Below are positions 13,279 to 16,682 of a DNA stretch of 16,682 nucleotides, piece after piece. Source of the stretch: JACPWY01 sp964603655 (GTDB lineage: Bacteria; Bdellovibrionota; FAC87; UBA2466); NCBI GenBank assembly GCA_964603655.1, contig CAZRVZ010000020.1, positions 1-16,682 on the forward strand. The letters run 5' to 3'. Positions within the stretch are counted from its first letter, which is position 1, and each line of letters starts with the position of its first letter. The notes under the pieces are model-generated. The model did not search any database and was not told the DNA's origin. It saw only the letters and a program-made list of their open reading frames with translations. The translations under genes and the position numbers were made by a program.

Positions 13279-15300
13279 CTATTCCGTTCGTAACGCCTCG
13301 ATCACCTGCAATCGCTGCGCTTTTAGAGCCGGAAAGATTCCGCTAGCAATCCCCACTGCGAAGATAGAGACGAGAGAAAGTAGAAGTGCTGTTGGCTCAA
13401 GGATCCATTCGAAGCTCATCTTTGAGACAAAACGGGACGTCAGGTATATTGTCGCTTCGTAGGCGATAAATCCAACACCGATACCGATCACACCCGCAAT
13501 GAGAGACAGACTCGTGGCCTCCAGGAGGAATTGAACCCGCACACTGCGATCCGTTGCTCCTAACGCTTTGCGTAATCCAATCTCCTTTACCCTTTCCGAC
13601 AGCGACACCAGCATCATGTTCATAATACCGATACCGCCCACCGATAATGTCACGAGTGCGATTCCTGTGAGCAGGATCGAAAAAATGCTGAGAAACTTCC
13701 TCATCTGCGCCAAAAGGATTGAGTCGGAATCAACGTTAAATCGACCGGAACGCCCGTACTTTTGCTCGAAATAGTTCTTGATCCCCGCACCCGTGCGCTC
13801 GATATCCTCGCCAGGCTTGATTTGCGCCACAAAATTGTGGATACTCCCGCTCCAACTATCATTAACGGCTCTAAAGTAGGTAAACGGGATCAGTATATTG
13901 AGGTTTGGTTTGCGCCATTCTTTGTTTGATTCCAACGGCTTTAATACACCAATGACTTGGCAGGGATACGCCCGCCCCCCCTGGTTCGTGATAAAGATGA
14001 TTTTTCCAATAGGGGGAACCCGTCGAAAAAGCCGCTCCGCCACCTCAGATCCGATCAGGCACACCGCACTTTGATCCTCAACATGGTAAGGTGTAAAACC
14101 ACGACCCAACGCGATCTCTCGATTCATGATGGCAGGATAGGCCGACGCGACCCCCGTCACCACAAGCTCGTCAGAAAGAGACTCGCCGCCAAAATTGGCG
14201 GTACCCCCCCAGGCATCCAGTATGGGAGACATTATGCCAATGGCCGGAAAAATTCGCCTCAGAGGCGGCACATCTTTTTCCCAGTTAAAGGATTCAAACA
14301 GTACCTCCACCTTTTCAGTTGCTTGGCGCCACCAGTTTTCGTGCCCGCGGATCATCACCGTGTTGGCGCCCATATCCCGATAGCCTTCCAGTATCTTTTT
14401 TTTTGCAAATTGGCCGAAGGTCACCATGGCAAAGACCGAGGCAATCCCTACGATGACTCCAATCATAGTCAAAGCGGCTCTGCGTTTACTCCTTCGCAAG
14501 TTCTCTAGTGCCAAGGGCAGAACTCTGGTTGCTAATTTCCAGTTACTCATCGATGAAATACCGGACCGCACGCCAGACTCCACGGCCGAAGCTCCCTCGC
14601 CCTCGGATGAAGGGTGGTTCTGTGAAGTGGTCACAAGCCGCCCATCTTCCAAACGATAAACATGTTTACAAAGGCGCGCGACGTCATCGTCGTGGGTAAT
14701 GATCAGAATGGTTTTGCCCTCGCGATTGAGTTCAGTCAGAAGCTCCAGTATTGAGAGGGCATTTTGGCTATCCAGATTTCCAGTGGGCTCATCCGCTAGT
14801 ATCAGGTCAGGATCGCCCATGAGGGCGCGAGCGATCGCCACCCGTTGTTGCTCGCCACCTGAAAGTTCACAGGGGATACTCTCCAACTTGTGACCCAGTC
14901 CCACACGCCCTGCCAATTGAATGGCTTTTTCCCTGTTTTCTAGTTTCAAAAGGCTAAGCTCTCTCGAGTAAAAAGTTCCCAGCAGAATATTGTCAAGGAC
15001 ACTAGCCCGTGGCAGAAGATGGAATTGTTGGAAAACAAATCCTATTTTTCGACCACGTAAATAGGCCCTCTCATCATTCGAAAGCGCGGTAATTTCCAGC
15101 CCGTCAAAAAAGATTTGCCCCTTGTCAGGATTGAGTAGACATCCGATCATGTAAAATAGCGTCGACTTTCCCGAACCCGATCGCCCTTGAATGGCGATGA
15201 ATTCCCCTCTATTCACAGTGAGGGAAATAGTATCGATCACTTTTCTATCGGTGCCCCCCTGTCCATAGGAAAACGAAAGATTATTGATTGAAAGCAGCAC
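13279..15300 (-). CDS. macB: MacB-like ABC transporter
   Basis: 673-residue inner-membrane protein with an N-terminal ATPase and a C-terminal MacB-type permease, the architecture of MacB in tripartite MacAB-TolC pumps that export macrolides, peptides, toxins or lipoprotein-like cargo from the periplasm. ATPase: Walker A GRSGSGKST (39-47), signature LSGGE (146-150), Walker B LILADEP (166-172), H203. The linker (about 225-255) is Ser/Glu-rich. The permease has one membrane segment (about 275-297), a large periplasmic domain, and three segments near the C-terminus including LVTLSVGGIGIMNMMLVSLS, followed by the conserved EIGLRKALGA coupling region. The start overlaps the stop of the adaptor gene by one base. 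The chemical identity of the cargo is not visible; a peptide gene may lie just downstream. Confidence 0.95.
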   Translation of the reverse strand: MLLSINNLSFSYGQGGTDRKVIDTISLTVNRGEFIAIQGRSGSGKSTLFYMIGCLLNPDKGQIFFDGLEITALSNDERAYLRGRKIGFVFQQFHLLPRASVLDNILLGTFYSRELSLLKLENREKAIQLAGRVGLGHKLESIPCELSGGEQQRVAIARALMGDPDLILADEPTGNLDSQNALSILELLTELNREGKTILIITHDDDVARLCKHVYRLEDGRLVTTSQNHPSSEGEGASAVESGVRSGISSMSNWKLATRVLPLALENLRRSKRRAALTMIGVIVGIASVFAMVTFGQFAKKKILEGYRDMGANTVMIRGHENWWRQATEKVEVLFESFNWEKDVPPLRRIFPAIGIMSPILDAWGGTANFGGESLSDELVVTGVASAYPAIMNREIALGRGFTPYHVEDQSAVCLIGSEVAERLFRRVPPIGKIIFITNQGGRAYPCQVIGVLKPLESNKEWRKPNLNILIPFTYFRAVNDSWSGSIHNFVAQIKPGEDIERTGAGIKNYFEQKYGRSGRFNVDSDSILLAQMRKFLSIFSILLTGIALVTLSVGGIGIMNMMLVSLSERVKEIGLRKALGATDRSVRVQFLLEATSLSLIAGVIGIGVGFIAYEATIYLTSRFVSKMSFEWILEPTALLLSLVSIFAVGIASGIFPALKAQRLQVIEALRTE

Positions 15301-16139
15301 TAACTCTCCTGCTTCGAAGACTGGAAATCGACCATGCGCACCTTATCGTTTTCCTTGAGCCCCTTTAATATTTCGAAACTGTCCTGATTCTTGAGGCCGA
15401 CCTCAATCTTTTTTTTATCACCGTTTTCTAATGTCACGCTGTACTCGTCGCCCTGTTTTTCCACGAACTCGTGGGGTAACACTAAGGTCTGATTTCTTTT
15501 GTCGATGACAATATCAACAATGGCCGACATACCGGGGCGGATATCGGCATTCTTATCCCCAATCTCAATTCTCACCTCGAAGCCGACTCGATCGCCGGGC
15601 CTCGTCCATCCGCCCTTTTGTTCCTTAGCAGCCAACGAGATTTCACGAACTATTCCGTGGTACGGCCGGGTAAGGACGGCATTGGCCTTTATAATGGCCT
15701 CCTGTCCCTTTTTGACCTTGGTGATCTCACTTTCAGCCACTTCACAGTAGACGAATAACCTCTCTAGATCATCGATTCTTAAGATAGCGTTTTCGTCCTT
15801 AGCAGCCTCCACGACGTACTCTCCTTCGGCCTTTAAAACCTGCACTACCGTTCCTGCAAAGGGCGCTCGCAGGGGATAAATCTCTTCCCGGGCACCGCGG
15901 AGCGATTGGGCCAGGCTGACAACCGGATCGCCTTTTTTTACGGAATCGCCAATTTTCACGAAAATTCTTTTAATGTAGGAATTATAAGGAGGGGTCACAA
16001 CGGTCCGCCGATTAGGTACAACGTTTCCCGCCACCGTCACCTGTTGAAGAAGGTCCGAGCGCGCCACTAAACCCACTCGGGTCGGCAATGCGGCCACGAA
16101 ATCTGCAGCCAAAAGAATGCTAATGAGTAATCGTTTCAT
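15300..16139 (-). CDS. MacA/HlyD-like periplasmic adaptor lacking the alpha-hairpin
   Basis: 279-residue membrane-fusion protein with a signal peptide (MKRLLISILLAADFVAA) and GGAAGG before the ATG. The lipoyl domain is present as two halves: IKRIFVKIGDSVKKGDPVVSL (56-76, end) and YPLRAPFAGTVVQVLKAEGE (88-107). In ordinary adaptors a coiled-coil hairpin of 50 or more residues is inserted between these halves; here there are only about 10 residues (AQSLRGAREE). The beta-barrel domain follows (about 125-212, with the typical RPGMSAIV at 201-208) and a membrane-proximal domain completes the protein. Hairpin-less adaptors are known, for example BesA of Borrelia, so it may still work. The start lies 20 bp inside the upstream TolC-like gene, and the stop overlaps the macB-like start. 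Part of an exporter operon. Confidence 0.93.
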   Translation of the reverse strand: MKRLLISILLAADFVAALPTRVGLVARSDLLQQVTVAGNVVPNRRTVVTPPYNSYIKRIFVKIGDSVKKGDPVVSLAQSLRGAREEIYPLRAPFAGTVVQVLKAEGEYVVEAAKDENAILRIDDLERLFVYCEVAESEITKVKKGQEAIIKANAVLTRPYHGIVREISLAAKEQKGGWTRPGDRVGFEVRIEIGDKNADIRPGMSAIVDIVIDKRNQTLVLPHEFVEKQGDEYSVTLENGDKKKIEVGLKNQDSFEILKGLKENDKVRMVDFQSSKQES

Positions 16140-16682
16140 AGAGCCTTCCCGAGTAATACTCGTATTTAGCCAAAATGGCTGCGAGATCATAGTGAGCGTT
16201 GTAAAAGCGAACCTGGGCATCAATGTGATCGTTCAGACTGGTAATCAAATCGAGATAAGACACCTTGCCCTCGCTGTATTCTCTTCGAATAAATTGGTAG
16301 CTTTCTTCCTCGGCTGACACCAGCTCACGAGCCACCTTGTAGTTGGCGATCAATCGGTTGATTTCCACCATCATCGAGTGAATCTTGGCGGTGACCTCCA
16401 AGGTGGCTTTGCGCAGTCCAGTTTCTGCGATTTTTACCTTCGTTTCGGCAATTTCCGCGTCTCGACGCCGGCTTCCCCAGTCCCAAAGATTATAGTTTAA
16501 GGTCAAAAGCACGTTCCAACCATATTGCGCGTTATCACCCCAGCGGCCTGTTGGGCCTAGATAACCTGAGGTCTGATAATTCAACCCAGCCGAGAGCGCA
16601 ATCTCCGGCCAGGTTTTTCGCTGTACCAGGTCTCTTTCGAAAGGGTTTTGAGAAAACTCCAGCTTCGCAATTCGGTATTCGT
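16120..16682 (-). CDS. TolC family outer-membrane efflux protein (5' end outside window)
   Basis: The C-terminal 187 residues are visible; the reading frame runs unbroken off the right edge. It has the second-half architecture of the TolC family: an outer-membrane strand pair region (PEIALSAGLNYQTSGYLG and YGWNVLLTLNYNLWDWGSRR), then a long periplasmic helix of about 70 residues with heptad-like spacing. The turn YSEGKVSYLDLITSLNDHID matches the TolC-family motif G-x-[SAV]-[SY]-x-L-D-[LV], followed by the returning helix. The usual role is the outer-membrane duct of tripartite exporters. It overlaps the adaptor start by 20 bp, so translation is coupled, and partnership with the downstream MacA/MacB-like proteins is very likely. 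Confidence 0.93.
   Translation of the reverse strand, partial: EYRIAKLEFSQNPFERDLVQRKTWPEIALSAGLNYQTSGYLGPTGRWGDNAQYGWNVLLTLNYNLWDWGSRRRDAEIAETKVKIAETGLRKATLEVTAKIHSMMVEINRLIANYKVARELVSAEEESYQFIRREYSEGKVSYLDLITSLNDHIDAQVRFYNAHYDLAAILAKYEYYSGRLYETITH

Overview
The window comes from a Gram-negative bacterium. It carries TolC/MacA/MacB-type efflux genes, a Tat signal peptide, a lipobox, many Sec signal peptides and a beta-barrel-like fragment. Base composition looks balanced by eye, and GTG and TTG starts are used as well as ATG. The many small secreted proteins of unknown family recall Bdellovibrionota or related deep proteobacterial lineages, but this is an impression and not a demonstrated placement.

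Layout, almost all on the minus strand, read right to left: (1) 16682-13279, a TolC-like outer-membrane protein (5' end outside the window), a MacA-like adaptor and a MacB-like ABC transporter with overlapping or abutting ends, followed by a possible 33-codon cysteine-ended peptide gene. (2) 12804-11555, a helical periplasmic protein, a small secreted protein and a c-type cytochrome lipoprotein. (3) A plus-strand gene (10928-11548) for a cytoplasmic protein with a HELLH zinc-peptidase motif, divergent from the next operon. (4) 10738-4806, a tightly coupled operon: small ORF, ABC exporter, 38-codon precursor-like peptide with a Trp-Arg-Asn-Cys repeat, overlapping small ORF, MNIO (DUF692) enzyme, its partner protein, radical SAM/SPASM maturase, and a second helical periplasmic protein. 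(5) 4743-4068, a short plus-strand secreted protein gene lying between two copies of a 44-bp repeat with a UUCG-capped hairpin. (6) 4011-1, a 36-codon small ORF, a two-domain multicopper oxidase, a 580-residue secreted protein of four beta-rich modules, and two related small secreted proteins that look like isolated alpha-hairpins of efflux adaptors.

The central result is region 4. It looks like a ribosomally made, post-translationally modified peptide (RiPP) system that joins an MNIO/partner pair with a radical SAM/SPASM enzyme. The peptide core reads CPGWRNCWRNCWRNFCHQK. MNIO enzymes are known to act on cysteines in copper-binding peptides. Some radical SAM/SPASM maturases crosslink aromatic-X-Asn triplets. 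A core with both chemistries' preferred residues, near a copper oxidase and metal-binding-like His/Met/Asp tails, suggests a new copper-related modified peptide, with the divergent HELLH protein as a candidate leader peptidase. That functional reading is inference.

A second result is that the MacA-like adaptor has no alpha-hairpin, while two secreted proteins at the other end of the window look like hairpins without the rest of an adaptor.
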